A stretch of DNA of 64,000 nucleotides from positions 22,731 through 86,730 of the forward strand of contig NZ_VTTP01000001.1 of NCBI RefSeq assembly GCF_008364845.1. Direction: 5' to 3'. Position 1 is the first letter of the stretch. Every line of letters starts with the position of its first letter. Shown piece by piece: positions 9,564 through 18,353 of the stretch. The DNA comes from Actinotalea subterranea. Its GTDB lineage: Bacteria; Actinomycetota; Actinomycetes; Actinomycetales; Cellulomonadaceae. The notes below the pieces were generated by a model, which made no database searches, was not told where the DNA came from, and worked only from the letters and a program-made list of their open reading frames with translations. Made by a program: the position numbers and the translations under genes.

Positions 9564-10421
9564 GTGAGCAGCGAGACGAACGCAGGTAGCAGGAACCGCA
9601 CCCGCAGCAGCACGAGCGGCAGCACCAGCACGAGCGGCAGCACCGGCGGCAGGAGCCGTCGCAGCAGCACCGGCGGCAGGGACAGCGGGGGCGGCCGCGG
9701 CGCCGCGGGCGTCGTCGTCGCCACCCCGCGGTCCTCGTCGATCGCCCGACGGCGCGCCTTCACCGCCGCGTCCCTGGCGGGCTCATGCCTGGTCCTGGGT
9801 GTGCTCGCGGTGACGGAGGCGGCGCCCGTGACCGCTCCCGTGACGACGGCGGTCGTCGCCGACCGGGTCGGCGCGGGCGGCGGCGACGCTGCTCCCCGGG
9901 TGGCTCGCGACGTCACCGGCACCGGTCGGCCGAGCTTCCTCGACACGCTGTTCCCGGGCGGCGGCACGGTCCCGTGGGACGTCGCCTCCGCCGTGGAGCC
10001 GGGCGATGCCGGCTACGTGCTCCCGGTGACCGGGGCGCTGAGGGCGCCGTTCCGCGCACCGCCGCAGCCGTGGGCGAGCGGGCACCGGGGCATCGACCTC
10101 GCGGCGCCGCTGGGCGCGGAGGTGATCTCCCCCGCGCCGGGCACCGTCGTGTTCGCGGGCGTGGTCGTGGACCGCCCCGTCGTGACCGTCCTGCACGCCG
10201 ACGGGCGCCGCTCGAGCCTCGAGCCTGTCGACGCGTCGGTCGCGGTCGGCGCGTCGGTCGGCTCGGGGGCACCGCTCGGGACGGTGGCTGCGGGCACCAA
10301 CCACTGCGCGCCGACGACGTGCGTGCACTGGGGGGTCCGCGAGAACGACGTCTACGTCGACCCGCTCGGCCTCCTGCCCCGCTCCGGGCCGGTCGTCCTG
10401 CTTCCCGTGCCGCCGGGGTGA
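9564..10421 (+). CDS. Exported LytM/M23-like protein with substituted catalytic histidine
   Basis: I chose GTG at 9564 (285 residues). The longer frame upstream is arginine-rich noise. A Ser/Thr/Gly/Arg-rich cytoplasmic N-terminus (1-65) precedes one hydrophobic segment (about 66-88), so it is a membrane anchor or signal. The C-terminal half is an M23 fold: His174 and Asp178 (GHRGIDLAAPLG) and His255 (CVHWG) fit the zinc ligands. Where peptidases have H-x-H, this protein has Cys253-Val-His255, so the catalytic-base position is cysteine. It may be a weak peptidase or a non-catalytic activator of cell-wall hydrolases. Its location between rpsB and the sigma factor gene is conserved in actinobacteria (recalled knowledge). 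Confidence 0.8.
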   Translation: MSSETNAGSRNRTRSSTSGSTSTSGSTGGRSRRSSTGGRDSGGGRGAAGVVVATPRSSSIARRRAFTAASLAGSCLVLGVLAVTEAAPVTAPVTTAVVADRVGAGGGDAAPRVARDVTGTGRPSFLDTLFPGGGTVPWDVASAVEPGDAGYVLPVTGALRAPFRAPPQPWASGHRGIDLAAPLGAEVISPAPGTVVFAGVVVDRPVVTVLHADGRRSSLEPVDASVAVGASVGSGAPLGTVAAGTNHCAPTTCVHWGVRENDVYVDPLGLLPRSGPVVLLPVPPG

Positions 10422-10433
10422 GGCGGCCGCGGG

Positions 10434-11363
10434 TCAGACCTTGTCGTGCTCCTGGAGGGTCGTGCGCAGGCGGAGCATCGCCGCGGTGTGCATCTGCGAG
10501 ATGCGCGACTCGGTCACGCCGAGCACCCGCCCGATCTCCGCGAGCGTCATGCCCTCGTAGTAGTAGAGGACCAGGACGATCTTCTCGCGCTCGCCGAGCC
10601 GCTCGATCGCGCGCGCGAGCACGATCTTCATCTCCTGCGCCTCGACGGAACCCACCGGGTCGACGGCGCCGGGGTCCTCGAGCGTGTCGAGCAGCGACAG
10701 CGCGTCACCACGCTCCGACCCCGCACCGAGGAGCTCGTCCAGCGCGGCGACGTTGACGGTCGAGAGCTGGGTGAACACGGCGCGCAGGTCCGTCACGGCG
10801 ATCTCGAGCCGGTCGGCGACCTCCTGCTCCGTCGGGGCCCGCCTGAGCTCGGCCTCGAGCTCGGCGAAGGCACGGTCGACCGCGCGGGCCTTCGTGCGGA
10901 CGGAGCGCGGCACCCAGTCGATGGCGCGGAGCTCGTCGATGATCGCCCCGCGGATCCGCGAGCTCGCGTACGTCTCGAACTTCACGGCCCGGTCGGTCTC
11001 GTACTTCTCGATCGCGTCGATGAGCCCGAACATGCCGTAGGAGACGAGGTCCGCCTGCTCGACGCTGCTGGGCAGGCCCGCACCTACGCGCCCGGCCACC
11101 ATCGTGACGAGCGGCGCGTAGTGCAGGATCAGGCGCTCGCGGGCACCGCGGTCACCCGTCTCCTTGAAGACCGTCCACAGGGAGAGGATCGAGACGGCGT
11201 CGGCCGCCGCGCCGACCGTGTGCGGGCGCGGCACGCCACCGGACGCGGCACGCACCTGGTCCGGCACGTCGGCATCCGCGTCGCCGTCGACCACGGGCTC
11301 GTGCTCGGTCTCCTGCTCGTCCACCGCGTGCGCCCTACCCAAGGCGTGGGACCGTGCTGGCAT
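10434..11363 (-). CDS. whiG: RNA polymerase sigma factor, FliA/WhiG family
   Basis: Alternative sigma-70 factor of the group that drives flagellar or sporulation genes. From ATG 11363 (agaggga-type ribosome binding site) it is 309 residues, with about 60 residues of acidic N-terminal extension. Region 2 is clear ([24 protein letters not shown] and [24 protein letters not shown]), then region 3 ([13 protein letters not shown]) and region 4 HTH ([21 protein letters not shown]). In non-sporulating Micrococcales the target is probably the motility regulon, but no flagellar gene lies in this window. It starts 13 bp past the xerC stop. The tail is convergent with the M23-like gene. Confidence 0.9.
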   Translation of the reverse strand: MPARSHALGRAHAVDEQETEHEPVVDGDADADVPDQVRAASGGVPRPHTVGAAADAVSILSLWTVFKETGDRGARERLILHYAPLVTMVAGRVGAGLPSSVEQADLVSYGMFGLIDAIEKYETDRAVKFETYASSRIRGAIIDELRAIDWVPRSVRTKARAVDRAFAELEAELRRAPTEQEVADRLEIAVTDLRAVFTQLSTVNVAALDELLGAGSERGDALSLLDTLEDPGAVDPVGSVEAQEMKIVLARAIERLGEREKIVLVLYYYEGMTLAEIGRVLGVTESRISQMHTAAMLRLRTTLQEHDKV

Positions 11364-11376
11364 CTGCGCGTCCCTC

Positions 11377-12306
11377 TCAGGCTCGGGGGTGGGCTTGGAG
11401 GTACGACAGGCGAAGCCTGTCGGCACTCACGTGGGTGTATCTCTGCGTGGTGGCAAGCGTGGCATGCCCCAGGATCTCTTGCACGGTACGAAGGTCCGAC
11501 CCGCCGAGCAACAGGTGCGTCGCGGCCGTGTGCCGCAGTCCGTGCGGTGCGAGGTCGTCGACGCCGGCAGCCTGCGCGGCCTCGTGCACGGCCGACCTGA
11601 TCTGGCGCTGATCCGCCCGCTGGCCCCGGCGCCCGAGGAGGAGAGCCGGTCCGGACGTGGGTGTGGCGAGCGCCGGTCGCCCCCTGGCGAGCCAGACGTC
11701 GAGGGCCCGGGCAGCCGGGACCCCGTAGGGGACCAGTCGCTCCTTGGCCCCCTTGCCCATGACCCGGATCAGGCGCGACGACATGTCGAGGTCGTCGACG
11801 TCAGCCCCCACCAGCTCACCCACCCGGACGCCCGTGGCGTACAGGAGCTCGAGCGCCGCCCAGTCGCGCAGGGCGATCGGCTCACCGTCCGCTGCACGAT
11901 CCTTCGCCGCGTCGAGCAGGCGCGCGGCAGGTGGCACGGCGAGGGCCGTCGGCAACGACGTGCCGGCACGCGCGGTGACGAGCCGGACCGCAGGATCGGT
12001 CGGGACGAGGCCCTCCTCGTGCGCCCACGCGTAGAACGCGCGCACGGCGGCCCCGCGGCGCGCGATCGTGGCGCGCGCGAGCCTCCCGGTGACCATCGAC
12101 GAGAGCCAGGCGCGCAGCACGGGCAGGTCGACCGCGTCCCACGCCACTGCACGACGTCGCGCGAAGCCGAGCGCGTGGTGAACGTCCCCGGTGTAGGCGC
12201 GCACGGTGTGGGGCGACAGACCGCGGACGGCATGGAGGTAGGTCCCGAAACGGGCGACCACGGCCTCCTCGGTCATGGCCGCCGCGACTGCCGGGGCGGG
12301 GTCCAT
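11377..12306 (-). CDS. xerC: Tyrosine recombinase XerC
   Basis: Site-specific recombinase that resolves chromosome dimers at dif. The 309-residue protein has the SAM-like N-terminal core-binding domain (about 15-105) and the catalytic domain with a complete set of residues: Arg161, Lys185, His255, Arg258, His281 and the nucleophile Tyr290. The motif [12 protein letters not shown] is perfect. It is a housekeeping gene in the conserved whiG-xerC-dprA-yifB order, not an integrase of a mobile element: no attachment repeats or phage genes are near. Confidence 0.94.
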   Translation of the reverse strand: MDPAPAVAAAMTEEAVVARFGTYLHAVRGLSPHTVRAYTGDVHHALGFARRRAVAWDAVDLPVLRAWLSSMVTGRLARATIARRGAAVRAFYAWAHEEGLVPTDPAVRLVTARAGTSLPTALAVPPAARLLDAAKDRAADGEPIALRDWAALELLYATGVRVGELVGADVDDLDMSSRLIRVMGKGAKERLVPYGVPAARALDVWLARGRPALATPTSGPALLLGRRGQRADQRQIRSAVHEAAQAAGVDDLAPHGLRHTAATHLLLGGSDLRTVQEILGHATLATTQRYTHVSADRLRLSYLQAHPRA

Positions 12307-12411
12307 GACACCTACCGTGGCGCGTCGCGGCCCGAGTCACAAGACGAGACCGCGAGACTTCACCCGGTCCCGGACGCGTGCAACGTCCTGGTCGTCCTGG
12401 TCTGTGGTGAT

Positions 12412-13623
12412 TCATCCGTGTCTCGTACCCCCGGGGGTGCCGCGCCTCCACCGCCCCTCCTGCCGGACCGCGAGACCGCGCAGCTCGAGGCCGCCGAGCG
12501 CCGAGAGGACCTCGGGGACGGCCAGCCCTGCCGCACGGGCGAGCGACTCGGGGTCCGCCGGTCTGCGCAACGGCAGGGCGTCGAGCAGACGCCGTTGGTC
12601 GGGGCTCAGGCCGTCCTGGGGCAGTACCGGTCCGCCGTCCGCCTCGGGCACGTGGTCCCCGCTCGCGCCGAGCAGCTCGAGGAGCTCCGGACCGTCGGTC
12701 ACGCACACCGCGGCCCCCTCCCGCAGCAGCCGGTGGCACCCCGCCGACGACGCCGACGTCACCGGGCCCGGGACGGCTCCCACGGGCCGGAGCAGCGCCG
12801 CCGCGTGACCAGCGGTGTTGAGCGCTCCCGACCGCCACGCGGCCTCGACGACCAGGGTGGCCCGACCGACGGCCGCGATCAGCCGGTTGCGCTGGAGGAA
12901 CCGCGTACGACTCGGCACGCTGCCCGGCGGGACCTCGCTCACGACGAGACCACCCCCGGCGAGGACCGCCTCGAGGAGCCGCGCGTTCCCGGCGGGGTAC
13001 AGGCGGTCGACACCTCCCGCGAGGAACGCGACGGTCCGGCCTTCGACAGCGAGCGCGACCCGGTGGGCGACGGCGTCGATCCCGTACGCGCCGCCGGAGA
13101 CGACGGTCCAGCCCTCACGCACGGCCTCGGCGCACATCTGGGCGGTCACGTGCTCGCCGTACGCCGTGCAGGCTCGGGCGCCGATGACGGCGACCGCGCG
13201 CGCGAGCACCTGCTCGACCGGCGCGGAGCCCCGGACCCACAGGCACAGGGGCGCCGTGAGACCCAGGTCGTCGAGCGCGACGGGCCACGCCGGGTCCTCG
13301 GGCACGAGCAGGTGCCCGCCGAGTCGTTCGACGGAGCGGAGCTCCCGCCGGGGGTCGAGCTCGCTGAGCCGGGGGGCCCAGCGTGCGGCCGCGCGCGCGA
13401 GCCGCGCGGACGTCGCACCTGTCATCCCGCGCAGCTCCTCGGGCACCGGGACGCCGCCCAGGGCAGCGGGCCCCTGGGCGGTGTGCCGCGCCCAGGCGAG
13501 CGCGTCCACGGGCCCGAGCGTGGCCACCAGGGCGCCGGCGACGGCGTCGCCGGGCTCGACCATCCGGCTCCACGCCGCGCGCGCCAGCAGGGTCGCCTGG
13601 TCCGGCGACGAGCCCCCGGTCAC
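12412..13623 (-). CDS. dprA: DNA-processing protein A
   Basis: Binds single-stranded DNA and loads RecA in transformation, and is kept in many non-competent bacteria. The product is 403 residues from GTG 13623, which overlaps the yifB stop as GTGA. A helical N-terminal region precedes the Rossmann-like DprA core: AVIGARACTAYGEHVTAQM, VVSGGAYGIDAVAHR, AGGVDRLYPAGN and SEVPPGSVPSRTRFLQRNRLIA. A C-terminal winged-helix segment follows (about 340-400). Paired with the Mg-chelatase-like ATPase gene as in most actinobacteria. Confidence 0.93.
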   Translation of the reverse strand: MTGGSSPDQATLLARAAWSRMVEPGDAVAGALVATLGPVDALAWARHTAQGPAALGGVPVPEELRGMTGATSARLARAAARWAPRLSELDPRRELRSVERLGGHLLVPEDPAWPVALDDLGLTAPLCLWVRGSAPVEQVLARAVAVIGARACTAYGEHVTAQMCAEAVREGWTVVSGGAYGIDAVAHRVALAVEGRTVAFLAGGVDRLYPAGNARLLEAVLAGGGLVVSEVPPGSVPSRTRFLQRNRLIAAVGRATLVVEAAWRSGALNTAGHAAALLRPVGAVPGPVTSASSAGCHRLLREGAAVCVTDGPELLELLGASGDHVPEADGGPVLPQDGLSPDQRRLLDALPLRRPADPESLARAAGLAVPEVLSALGGLELRGLAVRQEGRWRRGTPGGTRHG

Positions 13624-15146
13624 GCGGCGACCTGCCCGCGTGTGCGCAGCAGCAGGGCCTGGCCGACCTCCGCGGGGCCCGGGCGGCCACGGCCCGCGAG
13701 GTCCGCCAGGGTCCAGGCGACGCGCAGCACGCGGTCCACGCCGCGCAGGCTCAGCGCACCCGAGTCGAGGGCACGCTCGAGGTCGGGTGACAGCCGGCCC
13801 GTGTGGGCGCGCAGCCACGGCCCGGGTACCTCGGCGTTGGTGGCCCAGCCGGTGCCCGTGAGGCGCGCCTTGGCGGCGTCCCGCGCTCGGGCGACCCGCT
13901 CCGCCACGTCGGCCGTGGACTCCGGCACCCCCGACGCGCGGTCCGCCCTGCTGACAGGCAGGACGTCGATCTGCAGGTCCACCCGGTCGAGCAGCGGCCC
14001 CGACAGCCTGCTGAAGTAGCGCCGCCGGGCGAACGGCGTGCAGGTGCACTCGAGTCCCTTGCCGACCGCGAGGCCGCACGGGCACGGGTTCGCCGCGAGC
14101 ACGAGCTGGAACCTCGCGGGGTAGCGCGCGGAGCCACCGGCCCGGTGGATGACGAGCTCACCCTGCTCGAGGGGTTGGCGCAGCGTCTGCAGCACGCGGG
14201 GCGAGAACTCGGGTGCCTCGTCCATGAAGAGGACGCCGCGGTGTGCGCGCGAGGCCGCCCCAGGGCGCGGGAGCCCCGATCCCCCGCCGATGACGGCAGC
14301 CGGGGTCGCGGTGTGGTGCGGGTCCTCGAACGGTGGCCGTCGAACCAGGCCGAGCGCCGGCTGGAAGGTCCCTGCCACGGAGTGCACGGCGGTCACCTCG
14401 ACCGCCGAGTGCTCGTCGAGGTCGGGCAGCAGCCCGGGCAGACGGGCGGCGAGCATCGTCTTGCCCGCTCCCGGTGGACCCACCATGAGCATGTGGTGCC
14501 CGCCCGCAGCGGCCACCTCCATCGCCCACCGGGCACTGCGCTGGCCGAGCACGTCGGCCATGTCGCCCCCGCGGACGCGCTCCGACGGCACGACGTCCGC
14601 CGCGACGGGCTCGACGTCAGGCACCTCGTCGAGCTCCGCACCGTGCCGGGCCGCGACCTCGGCGAGGCAGGCGGCTCCGACGACGTTCGCGCCGGGCACG
14701 AGCCGGGCCTCGGCGAGGTTTCCCACGGGGACCACGACGCCGTCGCACCCCGCCGCCACCGCCGCCGCGACCGCGGGAAGCACGCCGCGGACCGGCCGGA
14801 GACGGCCGTCGAGGCCGAGCTCACCGAGGTGCACCCACGCCGCGACCGACCGCGCGTCGCACAGGCCGGCCCCGGCGAGCGTCGCGACGGCGATGGCCAG
14901 GTCGAACGAGGCGCCCGCCTTGGGCAGCGACGCGGGTGAGAGGTTGACGGTGATCCGGCGCTGCGGCCAGCGCAGCCCCGACGACGTCACCGCAGCCCGG
15001 ACCCGGTCCCTGGCCTCCGCGAGGGACGCGTCGGGCAGGCCGACGAGCGAGAACCCGGGGATCGAGGCCGCCAGGTGCGCCTCGACCTCGATCATGTGGC
15101 CGGTGAGACCCACGAGGCACACGCCCCGTGTGCGCCCGAGGCTCAT
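13620..15146 (-). CDS. YifB-family Mg-chelatase-like AAA ATPase
   Basis: A 508-residue protein from ATG 15146, whose start overlaps the yraN stop (TGATG). The N-terminal domain is Lon-protease-like (VEAHLAASIPGFSLVGLPDASLAEARDRVRAA and ITVNLSPASLPKAGASFDLAIA in two pieces). The AAA domain has Walker A GPPGAGKTMLAARLPGLLP and the sensor region GVLFMDEAPEFSPRVLQTLRQ. The C-terminal part has a cysteine cluster (NPCPCG...CTC). It is usually linked with dprA and called ComM in competent species, where it promotes branch migration. The longer frame upstream is inside yraN and was discarded. Confidence 0.92.
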   Translation of the reverse strand: MSLGRTRGVCLVGLTGHMIEVEAHLAASIPGFSLVGLPDASLAEARDRVRAAVTSSGLRWPQRRITVNLSPASLPKAGASFDLAIAVATLAGAGLCDARSVAAWVHLGELGLDGRLRPVRGVLPAVAAAVAAGCDGVVVPVGNLAEARLVPGANVVGAACLAEVAARHGAELDEVPDVEPVAADVVPSERVRGGDMADVLGQRSARWAMEVAAAGGHHMLMVGPPGAGKTMLAARLPGLLPDLDEHSAVEVTAVHSVAGTFQPALGLVRRPPFEDPHHTATPAAVIGGGSGLPRPGAASRAHRGVLFMDEAPEFSPRVLQTLRQPLEQGELVIHRAGGSARYPARFQLVLAANPCPCGLAVGKGLECTCTPFARRRYFSRLSGPLLDRVDLQIDVLPVSRADRASGVPESTADVAERVARARDAAKARLTGTGWATNAEVPGPWLRAHTGRLSPDLERALDSGALSLRGVDRVLRVAWTLADLAGRGRPGPAEVGQALLLRTRGQVAA

Positions 15147-15502
15147 CACAGGACCCCGCACAGGTGCTCGAGCGTCGCCGCACCTGTGCGCGACGTCCGA
15201 ACGGCGATGACGTCGATGCGAACCCCCGTCGGGTGCAGGTCGTGCGCGTCGAGCCACTGCGCGGCCAGACGCCGCAGCCGGCTCAGCTTCGCGTGCCCGA
15301 CGGCCTCCGCCGGGTGCCCGTAGCCGTCACCGCTGCGCGTCTTGACCTCGACGACGACGAGCTCGGTGCCCTGGAGCGCGACGATGTCGATCTCACCCGA
15401 CGCACCACGCCAGTTCCGGTCGACGACCTCCCAGCCCGCCGCCGCCAGGTACGACGCCGCCACGTTCTCCCCGTACTGCCCGACCGCGTCCTTGGCTCGC
15501 AT
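15146..15502 (-). CDS. YraN family (UPF0102) endonuclease-fold protein
   Basis: 118 residues, the usual size. It has the PD-(D/E)xK nuclease-like core: GEIDIVA with Asp39, and VVEVKTRSG with Glu52 and Lys54, after the N-terminal GQYGENVAASYL helix. The biochemical role is not established. It is a conserved neighbour of rnhB and yifB and overlaps yifB by one base. Confidence 0.92.
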   Translation of the reverse strand: MRAKDAVGQYGENVAASYLAAAGWEVVDRNWRGASGEIDIVALQGTELVVVEVKTRSGDGYGHPAEAVGHAKLSRLRRLAAQWLDAHDLHPTGVRIDVIAVRTSRTGAATLEHLCGVL

Positions 15503-15666
15503 GTGCGACCACCTCCGGCGACCACGGTGCCGGGCGCGGGCGTGCCGATCGGACGAGGTCCGCCCAGCCTGTGCACGCGCCGACGGCAGCGCGGCCCTGG
15601 GGACGTCGGCGACGCGGGCGCACGTCGGACGCCTCCGGACGGGCGCGGCGTCAGCACGACCCGGCC

Positions 15667-15737
15667 CAGCGGCGGGCGGAACACCTCAGCGGCGGGCGGC
15701 GCGCCTCAGCGGCGGGCGGCGCGCCCTCAGCGGCGGA
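15667..15737. repeat. 20-bp tandem repeat reaching the DUF2469 stop codon
   Basis: Units beginning cagcggcggg start at 15667, 15687, 15707 and (partial) 15728, giving three full copies of 20, 20 and 21 bp and one half copy. The partial copy is the 3' end of the DUF2469 gene, so each unit repeats its last codons and stop. The rest of the 15503-15726 spacer shows nothing else. Confidence 0.8.
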
Positions 15738-16050
15738 ACGGGCCGCCGTCGGGCAGGTCCAGCTCGGCCTTGGCGAGCTCCTCGACGTTGACGTCCTTGA
15801 AGGTCACGACGCGGACCGACTTGACGAAGCGCGCGGAACGGTAGACGTCCCACACCCACGCGTCCGTGAGGCTCAGCTCGAAGTACACCTCGCCGGCGGC
15901 GGAGCGCACCTGCAGGTCCACCTGGTTGGCCAGGTAGAAGCGGCGCTCGGTCTCCACGACGTACGAGAAGAGGTTCACCACGTCCCGGTACTCGCGGTAG
16001 AGCGCGAGCTCCATGTCGGTCTCGTAGTTCTCCAGGTCTTCCGCGCTCAC
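15727..16050 (-). CDS. DUF2469 family protein
   Basis: 107 residues from GTG 16050, overlapping the rnhB stop as GTGA. The sequence is the well conserved actinobacterial small protein beginning [20 protein letters not shown], followed by [17 protein letters not shown] and a beta-rich C-terminal half. Its function is unknown to me. It has a constant position downstream of rnhB. The longer open frame upstream is the shadow of rnhB. Confidence 0.92.
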   Translation of the reverse strand: MSAEDLENYETDMELALYREYRDVVNLFSYVVETERRFYLANQVDLQVRSAAGEVYFELSLTDAWVWDVYRSARFVKSVRVVTFKDVNVEELAKAELDLPDGGPFRR

Positions 16051-16943
16051 GCGTCCATCATGGACCATCCGCGGGCCCCGTCGTCCGCCGGGAGGTCCTG
16101 GGCGCCGGGTGCGACGTCCGGCGGGCCCGTGACCGCAGCGTCCGGCACGGCTCCCGTGAGCAGTCGCTGGTCGGTCCCGGGCCACCCGTCGGCTCCGTCG
16201 CCGTCGGTGTGCACGCCCGGGCGCGGCAGGTTCCAGCTGCGCCGGTGCAGAGGGCAGGGGCCGAGGGTTCGGAGCGCCTCCACGTGCTCGGGAGCTCCGT
16301 AGCCCTTGTTCTCGTGCCACCGGTAGTCCGGGTGCTCGGCCGCGAGCACGACCATGAGTGCGTCCCGCTCGCACTTGGCGAGGACGCTCGCCGCCGCCAC
16401 GGAGGCGCACGTGCGGTCCGCCTTGACGCGTGTCCGGACGGCGACGTCGGCGGCCGGGGCCAGCCCGTCGAGCGGGTCCGTGTCGAACAGCGAGGCCTGA
16501 CGCGACACGCTCAGCCAGTCGTGTGACCCGTCGAGCAGGACGAGGTCGACGGGGACCGTGAGCTGGGCGAGCGCGCGGCGCCCCGCGAGGCGCAGCGCCG
16601 CGATGATCCCGAGGTCGTCGATCTCGTCCGCGGAGGCGTGACCGACGGCGCGCGACACGCCCCACCTGCCCAGGGCGGGCAGGAGCCGCTCGCGGGCGGC
16701 GGGCGTCAGGAGCTTCGAGTCCGCGACCCCGGGCGGGCAGGCACGCGTCGACAGGTCGACGGCCACGGCACCGACGCTCACGGGACCGGCCAGCGCGCCG
16801 CGGCCGACCTCGTCCATGCCGACGACGACCCGCGCTCCGGCGCGCAGGAGCGCACGCTCGTGACGCAGGTCGGGGCGGGGGGCCGCAGGCCTGCGGGGAC
16901 GGGTCACCCGCGACGGTGGTGCGGTCGTCGGCGGCGTGGTCAT
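16047..16943 (-). CDS. rnhB: Ribonuclease HII
   Basis: Removes RNA from RNA-DNA hybrids, including single misincorporated ribonucleotides. 298 residues from ATG 16943. The catalytic acids are Asp44 and Glu45 ([15 protein letters not shown]), Asp138 (LLDGSHD) and Asp194 ([11 protein letters not shown]). A proline-rich N-terminal extension and a Gly/Ala/Asp-rich C-terminal tail of about 60 residues make it longer than the usual 200-240. It starts 10 bp after the lepB stop. Confidence 0.94.
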   Translation of the reverse strand: MTTPPTTAPPSRVTRPRRPAAPRPDLRHERALLRAGARVVVGMDEVGRGALAGPVSVGAVAVDLSTRACPPGVADSKLLTPAARERLLPALGRWGVSRAVGHASADEIDDLGIIAALRLAGRRALAQLTVPVDLVLLDGSHDWLSVSRQASLFDTDPLDGLAPAADVAVRTRVKADRTCASVAAASVLAKCERDALMVVLAAEHPDYRWHENKGYGAPEHVEALRTLGPCPLHRRSWNLPRPGVHTDGDGADGWPGTDQRLLTGAVPDAAVTGPPDVAPGAQDLPADDGARGWSMMDA

Positions 16944-16953
16944 ACGACGCGCC

Positions 16954-17727
16954 TCATCCCCCGCTGCCCACCGGTGCCGGGACGTCCGCGAAGGTCGCAC
17001 CGGGGTTGCGGAGCGCGTGCCAGCGGTCCACCGGCCACACGGTCACGAAAGCGACACCGACGACGTTCCCCTCCGGGATGCTGCCACCACCTGGGTCGCC
17101 CTGCTTGTACCGCGAGTCCTGCGAGTTCTGCCGGTTGTCGCCCATGACCCACAGGCGGCCCTCCGGGACGACCACGGAGAACTCCAGCTCGCTCGGCTGG
17201 GCGTCCGCCGCGAGGTACGGCTCGTCGATGGGCACCCCGTTGACCATGAGGCGGCCCTGGGCGTCGCAGCACTCGACGGTGTCGCCCGGCAGGCCGATGA
17301 CGCGCTTGATGAGGTGCTCGCCCGAGTCCTGCGGCAGGAGGCCCACGTACGTCAGGACGGACGTGAGCGCGGCACGCCACGCCGGGACGTCGGGCGGGAG
17401 CTGCTCGGGGAGCCAGCCGCCCGGGTCCTTGAACACGACGATGTCGCCACGGTGCACGTCGAGCGGGCCGGGTGCGAGCTTGGTCACGAGGACGCGGTCA
17501 CCCACGAGGAGCGTCTGCTCCATCGAACCGCTCGGGATGAAGAACGCCTGGACCAGGAACGTCTTGATGAGCAGCGACAGCACGAGCGCGCTGACGACGA
17601 TGATGCCCGTCTCGCGCGCCCACGCGGCGAGCCCCCCGCGCCGAGGGCGCCGTGCGGCGTGGGCTCCCCCGGCGGAGTCGGAGTCCGTCCGACGGTGCTC
17701 AGGGACGGCTTCTCGGTGCGAGGTCAC
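16954..17727 (-). CDS. lepB: Signal peptidase I
   Basis: Cleaves signal peptides of Sec and Tat substrates at the outer face of the membrane. 257 residues from GTG 17727. The cytoplasmic N-terminus is basic, followed by one membrane helix (about 41-63). The nucleophile is Ser68 in [16 protein letters not shown], and the general-base Lys141 is in [12 protein letters not shown]. The box [11 protein letters not shown] is also present. A strong terminator and a 116-bp gap separate it from rplS, so it probably starts its own unit with rnhB and DUF2469. Confidence 0.95.
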   Translation of the reverse strand: MTSHREAVPEHRRTDSDSAGGAHAARRPRRGGLAAWARETGIIVVSALVLSLLIKTFLVQAFFIPSGSMEQTLLVGDRVLVTKLAPGPLDVHRGDIVVFKDPGGWLPEQLPPDVPAWRAALTSVLTYVGLLPQDSGEHLIKRVIGLPGDTVECCDAQGRLMVNGVPIDEPYLAADAQPSELEFSVVVPEGRLWVMGDNRQNSQDSRYKQGDPGGGSIPEGNVVGVAFVTVWPVDRWHALRNPGATFADVPAPVGSGG

Positions 17728-17786
17728 CGGTCAACTGTGCCACGACGGGACGCCCGCGCCGTCCGTCGCGCGCCGGGCAGCGAACG

Positions 17787-17824
17787 CCGGACGGGCGGTC
17801 ACCGTGAGGTGACCGCCCGTCCGG
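17787..17824 (-). terminator. Terminator after rplS
   Basis: A perfect 17-bp stem, ccggacgggcggtcacc (17787-17803) with ggtgaccgcccgtccgg (17808-17824) and a GTGA loop, begins 20 nt past the rplS stop. It closes the rpsP-khpA-rimM-trmD-rplS block and insulates lepB. Confidence 0.85.
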
Positions 17825-17843
17825 GACGTGCTGTGCGGACCCG

Positions 17844-18203
17844 TCAGCGGGGGGCCGGGGTCTCGCGCTTCTCCTTGATCTTGGCCTTCTTGCCGCGGAG
17901 CTTGCGCAGGTAGTAGAGCTTGGCGCGACGCACGTCACCACGCGTCACGACCTCGATCGACTCGATCGACGGGGAGTGCACCGGGAACGTCCGCTCGACG
18001 CCCACGCCGAAGCTGATCTTGCGGATGGTGAACGTCTCGCGGACGCCGCCACCCTGCCGCGCGATGATGACGCCCTGGAACGCCTGGATGCGGGAGCGGT
18101 TGCCCTCGACGACCTTGACGTTGACCTTCAGGGTGTCGCCCGGGCGGAAGTCCGGGATGTCGGAGCGCAGCGATGCTGCATCGACGGAATCAAGGATGTG
18201 CAT
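17844..18203 (-). CDS. rplS: 50S ribosomal protein L19
   Basis: 119 residues from ATG 18203. Conserved L19 stretches are visible: [58 protein letters not shown] and the basic C-terminus [19 protein letters not shown]19 sits at the subunit interface of the 70S ribosome. A gaggaag ribosome binding site lies close to the ATG, next to one arm of an upstream inverted repeat. Confidence 0.97.
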   Translation of the reverse strand: MHILDSVDAASLRSDIPDFRPGDTLKVNVKVVEGNRSRIQAFQGVIIARQGGGVRETFTIRKISFGVGVERTFPVHSPSIESIEVVTRGDVRRAKLYYLRKLRGKKAKIKEKRETPAPR

Positions 18204-18353
18204 GATGGTCGCTTCCTCGCCCTGCCACAGGTCAGGCGCGTCATGGTGGGCAGACGGGCTGCCTCGTCGGATCTGGAGCGGGTGCGACTCTTGTGCAGAG
18301 CGGGCCGTGACCGCCTCCCCTGTGGCAGAGGCGCGGCGACGCACACCAGCAGG
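18204..18353 (-). promoter_or_regulatory. Candidate structured leader of rplS
   Basis: The 150-base gap between trmD and rplS has a 10-bp inverted repeat, ctgccacagg (18222-18231) and cctgtggcag (18319-18328), extendable by a G-U and a C-G pair. The 3' arm ends just before the rplS ribosome binding site. Closing this long-range helix would bring the site into a multibranch structure. It could serve L19 autoregulation or tune L19 against TrmD output. A dedicated promoter was not recognised. Confidence 0.5.

Noticed and set aside
11377..12306. XerC as an integrase of a mobile element
   Set aside because: Position in a conserved housekeeping order, full XerC match, no attachment repeats or cargo genes.
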